From Neomegalonema sp. (GTDB lineage Bacteria > Pseudomonadota > Alphaproteobacteria > Rhodobacterales > Rhodobacteraceae): DNA of 64,000 nt. The stretch is taken from positions 1 to 64,000 of the forward strand of contig NZ_JAQTXI010000017.1 in assembly GCF_028688855.1 (NCBI RefSeq), read 5' to 3'. Of this stretch, positions 44,473 through 54,561 are shown piece after piece. Position numbers and translations under genes: made by a program. The notes beneath the pieces were generated by a model. The model ran no database searches, was not told the DNA's origin, and worked only from the letters and a program-made list of their open reading frames with translations. The first letter of the stretch is position 1; each line of letters begins with the position of its first letter.

Positions 44473-45396
44473 TCAGCGGAAGCCGATCCGCCCCTCGGAC
44501 CAGAGCTTCAGCAGCTTGTGCGCGATGCTGAAGCTCGGCGGGATCTGGAGGTAGCCGCGTCCCGCGATGGCCCGGGCCACCTCGGCCCGCGTGGCCCAGA
44601 CTCCGTCGCGCAGCTCTTCGAGCTCCAGCTTCAGCGGCGCGTCGCCGAGGCTCTCGGCCAGACAGCCGATCATGAGCTGTCCGCCGAAGGGCCAGGGCTG
44701 CGAAGCCACGTAGCTCACCCGCCCGACGCGCTGGCCGGATTCCTCGGCCACCTCGCGGCGCACGGCCTCCTCGACGGTCTCGCCCGGCTCGACGAAGCCC
44801 GCCAGAACCGAAGCCCAGAGCGCTCCGCCCGTCCGGCGCGCCAGAAGGCAGCGTTCGCCGCGCTCCACCAGCATGATGACCACAGGATCCGTGCGCGGGA
44901 AGCTCTGATGTCCGCAGGCCTGGCAATCGCGCCGCCAGCCCCCCGAAGAGGATTTCATCGCGCCGCCGCAGCGCGCGCAATGGCGGGTGTCGTTGCGCCA
45001 GAGAAAGAGCGACCGCGCGCAGCCCGCAAGCGCCAGATCCTCCGGCGCGATCTTCGTCGCCGCCTCGCGGAGCGGCGCGAAGGCCGCCGCCGCCCCCGCC
45101 GGAGCCGGAGCCGCCAGAGCGGGCGGCACCTCCTCGACGCCGGTCAGATCCAGCGCGAAGCGGGGCGCGCCGGACTCCGTGCGGCCCATGAGCGTGGGCG
45201 GCTCGGCGGCCAGAGCCAGAATCTCCGGCGCGAGCGGCGTCCAGGCCAGAGCCTCGCCGAAGAGCAGAGGATCGCCCCCCCGCGCCGCCATCAGCCGCGC
45301 CTCCGGCGCCCGGAGCAGCGGCTCCAGAGCCTCGGGGCTTGCGCGCAGTTCGGCGGCCCGATCCGTCAGCCCGCCCGTGAAATCTCTCTCCGCCAT
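44473..45396 (-). CDS. nudC: NADH pyrophosphatase / RNA decapping hydrolase NudC
   Basis: 307 residues. Zinc ribbon CARCGG...CQACGH near the middle, Nudix box GFVEPGETVEEAVRREVAEESG and the NudC-specific SQPWPF motif. Hydrolyses NAD(H) and removes NAD caps from RNA 5' ends. ATG 45396 has GGAGGA at the right distance; upstream ATG 45426 does not. It is convergent with ubiK. Confidence 0.95.
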   Translation of the reverse strand: MAERDFTGGLTDRAAELRASPEALEPLLRAPEARLMAARGGDPLLFGEALAWTPLAPEILALAAEPPTLMGRTESGAPRFALDLTGVEEVPPALAAPAPAGAAAAFAPLREAATKIAPEDLALAGCARSLFLWRNDTRHCARCGGAMKSSSGGWRRDCQACGHQSFPRTDPVVIMLVERGERCLLARRTGGALWASVLAGFVEPGETVEEAVRREVAEESGQRVGRVSYVASQPWPFGGQLMIGCLAESLGDAPLKLELEELRDGVWATRAEVARAIAGRGYLQIPPSFSIAHKLLKLWSEGRIGFR

Positions 45397-45443
45397 GCTG
45401 TCCTCCGGCGTTGCGGCGCGGATCATACACAGGAAACCGCAAT

Positions 45444-45477
45444 GAAAAAGACGCGCCGGAGATTTTCCGACGCGTCT
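45444..45477 (-). terminator. Terminator of tkt
   Basis: On the minus strand AGACGCG (45477-45471) pairs with CGCGTCT (45455-45449), with inner CGG/CCG pairing, followed by five T residues. Confidence 0.85.
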
Positions 45478-45501
45478 GCGCGACCTTCATCCGGAAGCGT
45501 T

Positions 45502-47490
45502 TCAGGCGCGGGCGCGCCGGGCGACGGCCTCTTTCGCCCGGGCCGCGACATGATCCGCGTCGATCCCGAAATGCTTGTAGAGCGCCCCCGCCGGAGCCGA
45601 AGCGCCGAAGCCCTTCATCCCGACGAAATTGCGCGAATCCTGGGTGAAGCGCGACCATCCGAACTCCACGGCGGCCTCGACGGCCACCCGCGGCGCCGAG
45701 CCCAGAACCTTGGCCTGCCAGGCCTCGTCCTGCTCCGCGAAGAGCTCCTGCGAGGGCATGGAGACCACCGCCGCCCGGATTCCCTCGGCCTCGAGCTTCG
45801 CGGCGCCCGCAAGGGCGATCTCGACCTCGGAGCCCGTGGCGATCAGCGTGACGTCGCGGGCGCCGCCCTCGGCCTCGCGCAACACATAGCCGCCGCGCGC
45901 GGTCAGGTTCTCATCGGCGCCGTCGCGCAGGAGGGGCAGATTCTGCCGCGACAGCGCCAGAACCGAAGGACGGTTCTTCTGCGCCAGCGCGATCTCCCAG
46001 GCCTCGGCGGTCTCGACGGCGTCGGCGGGGCGGAAGACCAGCATGTTGGGCAGGGCCCGCAGCGTGGCGAGGGTCTCGACCGGCTGATGGGTCGGGCCGT
46101 CCTCGCCGAGGCCGATGGAGTCATGGGTCAGCACGTAGATCACCCGCAGCCCCATCAGGGCCGACAGACGCATCGCCCCCGCCATGTAGCCCGCGAAGAC
46201 CAGGAAGGTGCCGCCATAGGGAATGAACCCGCCATGCAGCGCCAGACCGTTCATCGCGGCGGCCATCCCATGCTCGCGCACGCCGTAATAGACGTAGCGG
46301 CCCGCATAGTCGCCGGGCTTCACCTCGCCCATGCCCTTGGTGAGCGTCAGATTGGAGCCGGTCAGATCCGCCGAGCCGCCGATGGTCAGCGGAGTGGCGG
46401 CGTTGATCGCCGTCAGGGCCATCTCGGAGGCCTTGCGGGTGGCGACCTTCGGCTTCTCCTCCAGCAGCAGGGCCTTGTAGGCCCCGAGCTTCGCGCCGAA
46501 ATCCGCAGGCAGCGCGCCCGAAACGGCGGCCTCGAACCCGGCCTTCTTCGGCGAGGCGGCGAGGCGCTTCTCCCAGGCTTCGCGCTCGGCGCGCGAGCGC
46601 TCGCCGGCGCCGCGCCAGGCCTTGAGCGCCTCCTCGGGGATCTCGAAGGGGCCCCAGGACCAGCCGAGCGCCTTGCGGGCGCCCGCCAGCTCCTCGGCGC
46701 CCAGCGGCGAGCCGTGGACCTTCGCCGTGCCGGATTTCGTCGGGGCGCCCTTGCCGATCACCGTCTTGCAGGCGACGAGGGTCGGCTTGTCGAGAGCGGC
46801 CCGGGCGCTCTCCAGAGCGGCGTCCACGGCGTCCTGATCATGGCCGTCGACTTCGATCACGTCCCATCCGGCGGCGGCGAAGCGCGTGCGCTGGTCGGTG
46901 CTGGTGGAGAGATCCGTCGCGCCGTCGATGGAGATGGAGTTGTCGTCCCACAGCACGATCAGCCGCCCGAGCTTCAGATGGCCCGCGAGGTCGATGGCTT
47001 CATGGCTGATCCCCTCCATGAGGCAGCCGTCGCCCGCGATCACATAGGTGAAATGCCCCACGAGATCGTCGCCGAAGCGGGCGTTCATCATGCGCTCGCC
47101 GAGGGCGAGGCCGACCGCCGTCGCGATTCCCTGGCCGAGCGGGCCGGTGGTGGTCTCGATTCCCTCGGCGTGGCCGTATTCCGGATGGCCCGCCGTGATC
47201 GCCCCCAGCTGACGGAAATTCCGGATCTGGTCCAGCGTCATGTCGGCGTAGCCGAGGAGATGCTGCACGGCGTATTGCAGCATCGAGCCATGGCCCGCCG
47301 ACAGCACGAAGCGGTCGCGGTCGGGCCAGTCGGGCCGCGCCGGATCAAGCTTGATGTGCCGCGTGAACAGGACCGTCGCCACGTCGGCCATGCCCATGGG
47401 CATGCCCGGATGTCCGGAATTGGCGGCCTCCACGGCGTCGGCCGCAAGGAAGCGGATGGCGTTCGCCATCAAGGCGGGGGTCGCAACCAT
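45502..47490 (-). CDS. tkt: Transketolase
   Basis: 662 residues, usual length. Motifs: [12 protein letters not shown], the thiamine-pyrophosphate site GDGCLMEG...[10 protein letters not shown], and the pyrimidine-domain stretch [15 protein letters not shown]. Moves two-carbon ketol units in the pentose phosphate pathway or Calvin cycle. ATG 47490 gives the conserved beginning; the frame is open about 40 codons upstream into a repeat and terminator. Confidence 0.97.
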   Translation of the reverse strand: MVATPALMANAIRFLAADAVEAANSGHPGMPMGMADVATVLFTRHIKLDPARPDWPDRDRFVLSAGHGSMLQYAVQHLLGYADMTLDQIRNFRQLGAITAGHPEYGHAEGIETTTGPLGQGIATAVGLALGERMMNARFGDDLVGHFTYVIAGDGCLMEGISHEAIDLAGHLKLGRLIVLWDDNSISIDGATDLSTSTDQRTRFAAAGWDVIEVDGHDQDAVDAALESARAALDKPTLVACKTVIGKGAPTKSGTAKVHGSPLGAEELAGARKALGWSWGPFEIPEEALKAWRGAGERSRAEREAWEKRLAASPKKAGFEAAVSGALPADFGAKLGAYKALLLEEKPKVATRKASEMALTAINAATPLTIGGSADLTGSNLTLTKGMGEVKPGDYAGRYVYYGVREHGMAAAMNGLALHGGFIPYGGTFLVFAGYMAGAMRLSALMGLRVIYVLTHDSIGLGEDGPTHQPVETLATLRALPNMLVFRPADAVETAEAWEIALAQKNRPSVLALSRQNLPLLRDGADENLTARGGYVLREAEGGARDVTLIATGSEVEIALAGAAKLEAEGIRAAVVSMPSQELFAEQDEAWQAKVLGSAPRVAVEAAVEFGWSRFTQDSRNFVGMKGFGASAPAGALYKHFGIDADHVAARAKEAVARRARA

Positions 47491-47612
47491 GGTTCTCTCC
47501 CTGAAGCGCAATCCGGAAGACCCTGCGGAGGTTCCGGAGAAATTGCGCGGCCCCGGAGCGTTCTCCGACCGGGTTGGGTCGTTCGAAAGCTCCGACTTGT
47601 TGCGTGGTCGCA

Positions 47613-47655
47613 TCTTCGCGACGCGAAGCCGAACGGCTTCGCTGGAAAACGCTCT
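47613..47655. repeat. Dispersed palindromic repeat, copy A
   Basis: Contains GAAGCCGAACGGCTTC, a perfect hairpin, flanked by ACGC and by CGCTGGA...CGCTCT. A near copy lies at 54519-54561 in the same orientation; they share about 33 of 43 positions by hand alignment. It is intergenic, between tkt and engB. Confidence 0.6.
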
Positions 47656-47705
47656 GAAAGAAGCCGGAGCCTCCGGGGATCCCCCAGGATCGGGAAAGGC
47701 TCCGG
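47656..47705 (-). terminator. Terminator of the rpmH-engB operon
   Basis: On the minus strand CCGGAGCC (47705-47698) pairs with GGCTCCGG (47671-47664) over a 26-base loop, followed by CTTCTTTC. It lies 38 bases past the engB stop. Confidence 0.6.
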
Positions 47706-47743
47706 AAGCCCCGGCGGCCGCGCGCCCCGCAGGCGGATCTCCG

Positions 47744-48427
47744 TCAGTCCCGGGTCAGCTTTCCGATGGCCGCGCGCAATTCGGGCAGCCCCTTCCCCGT
47801 CTCCGAGGAGGTGGAGATGATTTCCGGATAGGAGGTCGCATGACGGCCGAGCTCCGCCCTGACCTGGACCGCGACCTCCTCCAGCGCCGTGCGGGAGATC
47901 TTGTCGGTCTTGGTCAGCACGACCTGGAAGCTCACGGCGGCCTTGTCGAGCATGTCGAGGATCTCGTGATCCACGGCCTTCACGCCATGGCGCGAGTCGA
48001 TCAGCACGAAGACCCGCCGCAGGGATTGCCGTCCCCGCAGATAGGCCTTCAGCACCTTCTGCCAGCGGTCCACCAGATCCTTGGGCGCCTGGGCGTAGCC
48101 GTAGCCGGGCAGATCCACCAGCCAGACCTTTTCTCCGAGGTCGAAGAAGTTCAGCTGCTGGGTGCGTCCGGGCGTGTTGGAGGCCCGCGCGAGGATCTTG
48201 CGGCCGGTCAGCGCGTTGATGAGGCTGGACTTGCCCACGTTGGAGCGTCCGGCGAAACAGACCTCCGTGCGCAGGGCCTCGGGATCGGGCTCCGGCAGCT
48301 GATCCAGATGCGCCACGCTGAGCATGAACTTGCATTCATGGGCGAAGAGCACGCGCCCGGCCTCCAGATCCTCCGGAGAAACCGGAGGATCAAGCTGGAA
48401 GAAGCTCTGGGGATCGGGTCTGGCCAT
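47744..48427 (-). CDS. engB: Ribosome biogenesis GTPase EngB (YihA/YsxC)
   Basis: 227 residues. GTPase motifs: G1 [10 protein letters not shown]3 DLPGYGYA, G4 TKTD. An N-terminal extension of about 45 residues precedes the fold. Required for 50S subunit assembly. It starts 3 bases after the yidC stop, in the usual yidC-engB pairing. Confidence 0.96.
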   Translation of the reverse strand: MARPDPQSFFQLDPPVSPEDLEAGRVLFAHECKFMLSVAHLDQLPEPDPEALRTEVCFAGRSNVGKSSLINALTGRKILARASNTPGRTQQLNFFDLGEKVWLVDLPGYGYAQAPKDLVDRWQKVLKAYLRGRQSLRRVFVLIDSRHGVKAVDHEILDMLDKAAVSFQVVLTKTDKISRTALEEVAVQVRAELGRHATSYPEIISTSSETGKGLPELRAAIGKLTRD

Positions 48428-48430
48428 GGC

Positions 48431-50260
48431 TCAGCGCCCCGCGCCCGGCGTGGAGTCCTTGGGCTTGCGCCGGAACAGGGCCTTGATGTTGTCCAGAAGC
48501 TCGATCCGCGCGCCGAAGCGCTTCATGATCAGCGACTGCTGGATGATCGTCAGGATGTTGTTCCAGGTCCAGTAGATCACCAGGCCCGCCGGGAAGGTGC
48601 CCAGCATGAAGGTGAAGAGCACCGGCATCCAGTTGAAGATCTTCTTCTGGATCGGATCGGGCGGCGCCGGATTCAGCTGCTGCTGGAGCCACATGGTCAC
48701 GCCCATGATCAGCGGCCAGACGCCGATCTGCAGGAAGAGCGGCGGCGTCCAGGGGATCAGGCCGAAGAGGTTGAACAGGCTCGTCGGATCGGGCGCCGAA
48801 AGATCCTGGATCCAGCCGAAGAAGGGCGCATGCCGCATCTCGATGGTGACGAAGAGCGTCTTGTAGAGCGCGAAGAAGATCGGAATCTGCACGATGATCG
48901 GCAGACAGCCCGAGGCGGGATTCACCTTCTCGCGCTTGTACATCTCCATCATGCCCATCTGCATGGCGCGCGGATCGTCCTTGTGACGTTCGCGCAGCGC
49001 CTCCATCTGGGGCTGGAGCTTCTTCATCCGCGCCATCGAGGCGTAGGACTTGTAGGCCAGCGGGAAGACCACCGTCTTCACCAGAACGGTCAGGATGAGG
49101 ATCGCCACGCCGAAGTTGCCGACCACCTTGTAGATGCCGTTCAGCAGCGCGAAGAAGGGTTTGGTCAGGAAGAAGAACCAGCCCCAGTCGATGGAGTCGT
49201 AGAAGCTCTTGATCCCGAGGCGGTCCTGATAATCCTTGATGACCTCGGCCTGCTTGGCGCCGGCGAAGAGCATCATCTTCTCTTCCTGCGTCGCGCCGGG
49301 CGCGAGGCTGACCGTCGGGCGCTGCACATAGGCCGAATAGACCGGCGCCGCGTCGGTTCCGGCGCGGCGGAAGGCGGTGACGGCGGCCTCGCCGGGAGGC
49401 GTCGCCAGAGCGGCCATCCAGTATTTGTCCGTGAAGCCGATCCAGGCGTCCGAGGCGGCCTTGAACTCCTCGGCGCGCACGCCGGGCTGGCCGGCGGCGG
49501 GCTCCATCTTGTCGAGGTCTTTATAGTCGCGCGGCTGGATCACGCCGTCGAAGCCGCCGATGGCCCCCTCATGCAGGATGAAGAAGTTCTGCAGCCCCGG
49601 AGGCACCCCATGGCGGGCCGTCAGGCCGTAGAAGGCCAGATCCACCGGCGCCGCGCCCTGGTTCTCCACCCGGTCGGTGACGGTGAACATGTAGTTGGCG
49701 TCCACCTCGACGCGACGTTCGAAGCGCAGGCCCGCGCCGTTCTCCCACTCCAGCACGACCGGCGCGCCCGGCGAGAGGATCCGCCCCTCGCGCAGGCTCC
49801 AGACCGTGTCGAGTCCGGGGGTGGCGTTGGTCCCGCCCAGCCAGCCGAAGGCGGCGTAATAGGCGTTGTCGGCGCCCTGGGGCGTCAGGAGGGTGACTTC
49901 GGGCGAGCCGGGCTGGATCGTCTCGCGGTAGCGCTTGAGCAGCAGATCGTCGATGCGACCGCCGGTCAGCGAGAGCGAGCCGTCGACGCTGGGCGTGTCG
50001 ATGGCGACGCGCTCGGCGCCGCCCAGAGCCTGGGCCCGTCCGACGATCCCGGGCGTCAGCCCCGCGACGGAGCCTCCCGGCGCGCCCGCCGCGCCCAGCT
50101 GACCGGGCGCTCCGCTCGTCTGGGCCTGGGTCTCGGCTTCGGCGAGCTGGCGGGCGATCTCGGCTTCGCGCCTCTGGGGCTCGACGAAGTAGTAGTCCCA
50201 GCCGAAGATCACGAGCATGCTCAGCAGCATCGCGAGGAGGAAATTCTTGTTGTCGCCCAT
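48431..50260 (-). CDS. yidC: Membrane protein insertase YidC
   Basis: 609 residues, Gram-negative type. An N-terminal anchor (about 7-26, ending VIFGWDYYF), a large periplasmic beta domain (about 60-340), and five C-terminal helices with AMQMGMMEMYKREKVNPASGCLPIIVQIPIFFALYK. It inserts and folds inner-membrane proteins alone or with SecYEG. The basic C-terminus (FRRKPKD) fits ribosome contact. Confidence 0.97.
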   Translation of the reverse strand: MGDNKNFLLAMLLSMLVIFGWDYYFVEPQRREAEIARQLAEAETQAQTSGAPGQLGAAGAPGGSVAGLTPGIVGRAQALGGAERVAIDTPSVDGSLSLTGGRIDDLLLKRYRETIQPGSPEVTLLTPQGADNAYYAAFGWLGGTNATPGLDTVWSLREGRILSPGAPVVLEWENGAGLRFERRVEVDANYMFTVTDRVENQGAAPVDLAFYGLTARHGVPPGLQNFFILHEGAIGGFDGVIQPRDYKDLDKMEPAAGQPGVRAEEFKAASDAWIGFTDKYWMAALATPPGEAAVTAFRRAGTDAAPVYSAYVQRPTVSLAPGATQEEKMMLFAGAKQAEVIKDYQDRLGIKSFYDSIDWGWFFFLTKPFFALLNGIYKVVGNFGVAILILTVLVKTVVFPLAYKSYASMARMKKLQPQMEALRERHKDDPRAMQMGMMEMYKREKVNPASGCLPIIVQIPIFFALYKTLFVTIEMRHAPFFGWIQDLSAPDPTSLFNLFGLIPWTPPLFLQIGVWPLIMGVTMWLQQQLNPAPPDPIQKKIFNWMPVLFTFMLGTFPAGLVIYWTWNNILTIIQQSLIMKRFGARIELLDNIKALFRRKPKDSTPGAGR

Positions 50261-50361
50261 GCGGAGCCTCTGAACCTCTCGGCGGCCTGTCGGAAATCAT
50301 CGGCGAGAAGCGGCGGCGCTCCTCTCCGGCGTGGCGGTTGAAGCGGGCGCAGGCGCGCCCG

Positions 50362-51309
50362 TCAAGCTCTTTCGCGCAAATTCGGCGGTCCCGAGCCGGG
50401 GCCGGGCTCGCGGAGCGCCTCGGGCGCGCCGGAGGCCCCGGGAGCGGCGGCGGGCGGATCGAGCCCCGCGAAATCCATCAGACGGCGGTCCATCAGGTGG
50501 CTCGGACGCACGTTGGAGAGGGCGCGGAACATGGTCGCGACCCTGCCCGGACGCGCCTTGTCCCATTCGGCGAGCATGGCCTTCATCTCGTTGCGCTGGA
50601 GGCCCTCCTGAGAGCCGCAGAGGTCGCAAGGAATGATCGGAAAGGCCATGGCGCGGGCGAAGCGGGCCACCTCGGCTTCGGCGCAGAGCGCCAGAGGCCG
50701 CAGCACCAGCAGATCGCCGTCCTCGTTGAGCAGCTTGGGCGCCATGGCTCCCAGACGCCCGCCGTAGAAGAGGTTCAGCAGGAAGGTTTCGAGGATGTCC
50801 TCGCGGTGATGCCCGAGGACCACCGCCTTGCAGCCTTCCTCCCGCGCGACGCGGTAGAGGTTGCCGCGCCTCAGCCGCGAACAGAGCGAGCAATAGGCGC
50901 CCTTCTGGATCTTCTCGGTGACGATGGAGTAGGTGTCTTCATATTCGATGCGATGGGGCGCGCCGATGGAGGTCAGGTAATCGGGCAGAACCTCTTTCGG
51001 GAAGTTCGGCTGGCCCTGGTCGAGGTTGCAGGCCAGAAGATCCGCCTGCAGCACGCCGCGCCATTTCAGGTCCATCAGCATGGCGAGCAGCGTGTAGGAA
51101 TCCTTGCCGCCCGAAAGGCAGATCAGCCAGCGTTCTCCGGCGCCTCGGGTCTGGGGGTCGACCATGCCGTAATCGTCGAGGGCCTGGCGGGTCAGCCTGG
51201 CGAGGCGGTTGCGCAGCTTGTTGAATTCGCCGCTGTCGGGGGCGTTCCGGAAGACGGCGGGGCCGCCTTCGGGCGCGCCCGGATCCTCGATTTCAGGCAA
51301 GGCGTTCAT
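50362..51309 (-). CDS. ttcA: TtcA-like tRNA cytidine-32 2-thiolation enzyme
   Basis: 315 residues. PP-loop [12 protein letters not shown] near 65, and Cys pairs YCSLCSR and CDLCGS for the Fe-S cluster. It installs 2-thiocytidine at position 32 of some tRNAs. The N-terminus (1-25) is acidic and variable, and a Pro/Ala/Gly tail ends the protein. Its start overlaps the yidD stop as ATGA, so it is embedded in the ribosome/membrane operon, which is not its usual place. Confidence 0.93.
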   Translation of the reverse strand: MNALPEIEDPGAPEGGPAVFRNAPDSGEFNKLRNRLARLTRQALDDYGMVDPQTRGAGERWLICLSGGKDSYTLLAMLMDLKWRGVLQADLLACNLDQGQPNFPKEVLPDYLTSIGAPHRIEYEDTYSIVTEKIQKGAYCSLCSRLRRGNLYRVAREEGCKAVVLGHHREDILETFLLNLFYGGRLGAMAPKLLNEDGDLLVLRPLALCAEAEVARFARAMAFPIIPCDLCGSQEGLQRNEMKAMLAEWDKARPGRVATMFRALSNVRPSHLMDRRLMDFAGLDPPAAAPGASGAPEALREPGPGSGPPNLRERA

Positions 51310-51554
51310 GAGCGGCTCCGGGAGGAGGGAGGAGGCGGAGGAGGATCATAGCCCGAACCGCCCCAGGGGTGACAGCGCAGAACCCGCCGGACCGTCAGCC
51401 AGAGCCCCCGGATCGCGCCATGGCCCTCGATGGCCTCCAGCGCATAGGCGGAGCAGGTCGGCTGGAAGCGGCATTTGCCCGGCCCGAGCAGGGGCGAGAT
51501 CGCCGCCCGGTAGAACAGCACCGGAGCCCGGGCCAGAGCGCGGGACAGGCTCAT
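51306..51554 (-). CDS. yidD: Membrane protein insertion efficiency factor YidD
   Basis: 82 residues. [38 protein letters not shown] is the family core, with conserved Cys at CRF and TCS, and the later [12 protein letters not shown]. It helps YidC-dependent insertion, probably as a peripheral membrane protein through its amphipathic N-terminus. ATGA overlaps on both sides with rnpA and ttcA. The tail is Pro/Ser/Arg-rich. Confidence 0.95.
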   Translation of the reverse strand: MSLSRALARAPVLFYRAAISPLLGPGKCRFQPTCSAYALEAIEGHGAIRGLWLTVRRVLRCHPWGGSGYDPPPPPPSSRSRS

Positions 51555-51967
51555 GCGCCGCCCTCCCCCTTCGGTCCGGAGGGCGGGCCCTTGGCGGAAT
51601 CCTTCGCGCGGGGAGGCGATTCGACCCGGCGCAGCGCCTCGGCGAGATCGGTCAGCAAGGCGGCGTAGGGGCGTTCGAGCGTGACTTCGGGCCGGGCGAT
51701 CAGCACGTAATCGACGCCGGCGCCGGCGCCCTCGGCCAGAACCTGCGCGGCCGCCGCCCGCAGGCGGCGCTTGGCGCGGTTGCGCTCGACGGCTCCGCCG
51801 ATCTTGCGGCTGGCCGTGAAGCCGACGCGCGCCGCCTCGGGAGTCGTCTGCGGCTCCTCGGGGGCGCGTCGGCGCATCTGCAGGATCAGGCCGCCCGAGA
51901 CCCATTTGCGGGCCCTGGCGGCGGCGAGGAAGTCCCGCCGGTGACGAATCCGCTCAAGCCGGGGCAT
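51551..51967 (-). CDS. rnpA: Ribonuclease P protein component
   Basis: 138 residues. [21 protein letters not shown] opens the fold and the RNR motif lies in [19 protein letters not shown]. It assists the RNA subunit in maturing tRNA 5' ends. A C-terminal basic/Pro tail of about 25 residues is extra. The start lies 16 bases after rpmH. Confidence 0.95.
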   Translation of the reverse strand: MPRLERIRHRRDFLAAARARKWVSGGLILQMRRRAPEEPQTTPEAARVGFTASRKIGGAVERNRAKRRLRAAAAQVLAEGAGAGVDYVLIARPEVTLERPYAALLTDLAEALRRVESPPRAKDSAKGPPSGPKGEGGA

Positions 51968-51983
51968 GGCGGGCCGTCGGATC

Positions 51984-52124
51984 TCAGGCGCTGAGCGTCT
52001 TGCGGCCCTTGGCGCGGCGGCGCTTCAGGATCAGGCGGCCGCCGACGGTCGCCATGCGGGCGCGGAAGCCGTGACGGCGGGCGCGGACGATCTTGCTCGG
52101 CTGATAGGTGCGTTTGGTGGCCAT
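51984..52124 (-). CDS. rpmH: 50S ribosomal protein L34
   Basis: 46 residues, strongly basic: begins [20 protein letters not shown] and ends GRKTLSA, the L34 pattern. First gene of the rpmH-rnpA-yidD-ttcA-yidC-engB operon. A clear sigma-70 promoter lies about 115 bases upstream. Confidence 0.98.
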   Translation of the reverse strand: MATKRTYQPSKIVRARRHGFRARMATVGGRLILKRRRAKGRKTLSA

Positions 52125-52237
52125 CGGGTCTCTCCCAGGATTCGACGCGGCTCCGGACCCGATGGGCGGAAGCGGCGCGAGGGTCGGAAAACAGAACGCG
52201 GCGCGCCCTCGCCGGAGCGCGCGTCGTCAGGTCGCCG

Positions 52238-52266
52238 CTTATAGGCGCGGCGGGACGGCGCGTCAA
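52238..52266 (-). promoter_or_regulatory. Sigma-70 promoter of rpmH operon
   Basis: TTGACG (52266-52261), a 17-base spacer and TATAAG (52243-52238) on the minus strand. The 5' leader to rpmH would be about 105 bases. Confidence 0.8.
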
Positions 52267-52415
52267 TCTCCCGCCGCGCGGCCCGCAGCTCTCCCTGCGG
52301 GCGGGGAGGGAAAAAAGGAGAGCTATCCGCGCGGAGGCTCGCCTGAAACCCTCCCGCAAGATTCATGGGTCAGACTTGGAGCGTCCTCTCTCCCGCCCTG
52401 CTCAGGATCCCTCTC

Positions 52416-53219
52416 ATGACGCGCTTCCTCACCCATGTCCTTCTGGAGCGGCCCGCCGCGCTCTCCGTCCGGGGCCTCATGGCCGGGATGCGCCGCTTCG
52501 TCGCGCCGGGGAGCTTCGAGAGCCTCGCGCCGCTCGATCCGCCGCCCTCGGGCAAGCCCGACGGCATGATTCTCCTCTCGGCGGAGGGCGTGGGCGTGGT
52601 GGTCATGTTCCGGGAGGGCCCCGCTCCGACCGAATTGCGGAACATGGCGCGGCTCGGGCCGACCCGCCCCGGAGAAGCCGCGCGCCCGACCGGCGCCCAT
52701 GTCGTGATCGGGCTGGTGGAGGCGCCGACCGGCCCGGCCGCGGCGCTGCGGGGCGCCCGGACGGTCTCGCTGACGGCGGGCGTCCTGGCGGATCTCTTCC
52801 GCGCGCCCGCGGTGATCTTCGCGGAGGGCCGCACCTTCACCCCCGGCCCGGAGTTCGTGGCGGCGGCCCGCGAGATCCGCGAGGGCGTCGCGCCCGCGCG
52901 CATCTGGGTCGGCTGCGATCTGCGCGAGGGCCCCGAGGGCTGCGGCGCCGTGACCCGCGGCCTGACGCCCTTCGTCGGGCGCGAGCTGCAGATCCATCCT
53001 TGCGCGCTGGAGGCCTCCGCGCTGCGCCGCCGCCTGACCGACATGGCCTTGCCGCTGATCCACAGCGGGCTCGGGTTTCAGGACGGCGCGACCATCGCTC
53101 TCTCCAGCGGCGACCGCTTCCAGGCGCGCCATCTGGTCGCCAGCCCCCTCACCGGCGAGCCCGTGGTGGGCCTGACCCTGGAGGAGGCCCTCGCCGAGCC
53201 CGCCCGCCGCAGCGCCTGA
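52416..53219 (+). CDS. DUF4261 domain protein
   Basis: 267 residues, soluble, no signal. The C-terminal part (GLTPFVGRELQIHPCALEA and the GLGFQDGATIALSSGDRFQA stretch) matches the DUF4261 pattern; the N-terminal half has ILLSAEGVGVVVMFRE and ARPTGAHVVIGLVEAP. Function unknown. ATG 52416 is the likeliest start; an in-frame ATG at 52365 has no similarity. Neighbours give no clear clue. Confidence 0.7.
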   Translation: MTRFLTHVLLERPAALSVRGLMAGMRRFVAPGSFESLAPLDPPPSGKPDGMILLSAEGVGVVVMFREGPAPTELRNMARLGPTRPGEAARPTGAHVVIGLVEAPTGPAAALRGARTVSLTAGVLADLFRAPAVIFAEGRTFTPGPEFVAAAREIREGVAPARIWVGCDLREGPEGCGAVTRGLTPFVGRELQIHPCALEASALRRRLTDMALPLIHSGLGFQDGATIALSSGDRFQARHLVASPLTGEPVVGLTLEEALAEPARRSA

Positions 53220-53333
53220 CGGGGTCTTTCTCCTGCGGCTCTCCCGCGGCGGCCCCGCCCCGCGAAGGCCTCTGGCGGCTTTCGGGCGGGCGCCTTAGAG
53301 CTAGGGCCTCACGCTCGCCTGCGAGGCCCTTCG

Positions 53334-54500
53334 ATGACGCGCCGGATCTTCGCCTTCCTGCTCTGCGCCGCCCTGCTGGCGGGCTGCGCGACGCGCGCGG
53401 TCAACGTGCTGGCGCCCATCGCCGAGCCGCCGCCTCCGGGCGCGGGGCGCGTGGAGATGCTCGTGGCGACCACCCGCGCGGCCTCGACCGATCCCGGCGA
53501 GATGTTCACCGGAGGCCGCAGCTTCGAGCCCTCGCTGATCGCCCTGAGCGTCTCGATTCCTCCGCCCGAGGCGCGCAAGCCCGGCGCGGTGCAGTGGCCC
53601 GAGCGCCTGCCGCCGGATCCCGCGACGGATTTCGCCGTGCTGGAGGCCCGCCGTCTGCCCGCCGACCAGCTCGGCGACTGGGCGCGCGACCATCCCCCGC
53701 CGAGCGGTCGGGTGGCGGTCTTCGTCCATGGCTACAATTCGAATTTCGAGGCCTCGGTCTATCGTTACGCCCAGATCGCCTGGGATTCGCGCATGGCGGC
53801 GACTCCGCTGCTGTTCTCCTGGCCTTCGCGCGGCTCGGCGCTGGATTACGTCTACGACCGCGACAGCGCGACCTTCTCGCGCGAGGCGCTGGAGGAGATC
53901 CTCCGCCAGCTGGCCGCCCGGCCGGAGGTCCAGGAGATCTCGGTGGTGGCCCATTCGATGGGGTCATGGCTGGCGATGGAGGCTCTGCGTCAGATGGCGA
54001 TCCGCGACGGGCGGGTGGATCCCAAGATCCGCGACGTGGCGCTCGCGGCGCCGGATCTGGACGTGGACGTCTTCGCGGGGCAATTCCTGGAGCTGGGCGC
54101 GACGCCGCCGAACATCGTGGTCTTCGTCTCGCGCGACGACCGGGCTCTGGCGCTTTCGCAGCGGCTGGGCGGGGGCGTGGACCGGCTCGGGCAGATCGAC
54201 CCCAACGCCGAGCCCTACAGGACCGGCCTGCGCATGACCAATCTGACGGTGGTGGACCTGACCGGCATGAAGGGCGACGACCGGCTGAATCACGGCGTCT
54301 TCGCCCAGAGTCCGGAGATCGTGCGGCTTCTGGGGGGGCTGATCGATTCGGGCGAAGTCCGGGTGGCCTCGGATTCGATTCCTCTGGACGATCAGTTCAC
54401 CATCTTCGTGCATGGCGCGGCCCGGACGGTCGGCGGCGCGGCGAATCTGCTGCTGAGCGCTCCGGCGGCGATCCTCGGCGGACAGATCTCGGCGCCCTAG
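53334..54500 (+). CDS. DUF900 alpha/beta-hydrolase lipoprotein
   Basis: 388 residues. Lipobox LLAGC gives an acylated Cys near 18. The hydrolase fold has VFVHGYNSNFEASVYRYAQIA, the nucleophile elbow VAHSMGS, and a late LNHGVF His. DUF900 members are hydrolases of unknown substrate at the cell envelope. It would face the periplasm or outside. Followed by dispersed repeat copy B. Confidence 0.85.
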   Translation: MTRRIFAFLLCAALLAGCATRAVNVLAPIAEPPPPGAGRVEMLVATTRAASTDPGEMFTGGRSFEPSLIALSVSIPPPEARKPGAVQWPERLPPDPATDFAVLEARRLPADQLGDWARDHPPPSGRVAVFVHGYNSNFEASVYRYAQIAWDSRMAATPLLFSWPSRGSALDYVYDRDSATFSREALEEILRQLAARPEVQEISVVAHSMGSWLAMEALRQMAIRDGRVDPKIRDVALAAPDLDVDVFAGQFLELGATPPNIVVFVSRDDRALALSQRLGGGVDRLGQIDPNAEPYRTGLRMTNLTVVDLTGMKGDDRLNHGVFAQSPEIVRLLGGLIDSGEVRVASDSIPLDDQFTIFVHGAARTVGGAANLLLSAPAAILGGQISAP

Positions 54501-54518
54501 GTCTTGCCGGGCCGCCTG

Positions 54519-54561
54519 TTCACGACGCGAAGCCGTTCCGGCTCCGCTGGACGGCGCTCTA
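54519..54561. repeat. Dispersed palindromic repeat, copy B
   Basis: Shares with copy A the blocks CGACGCGAAGCCG, CGGCT, CGCTGGA and CGCTCT. The hairpin is imperfect (GAAGCC against GGCTCC). It ends exactly on the stop of the EEP gene (54559-54561). Confidence 0.55.
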
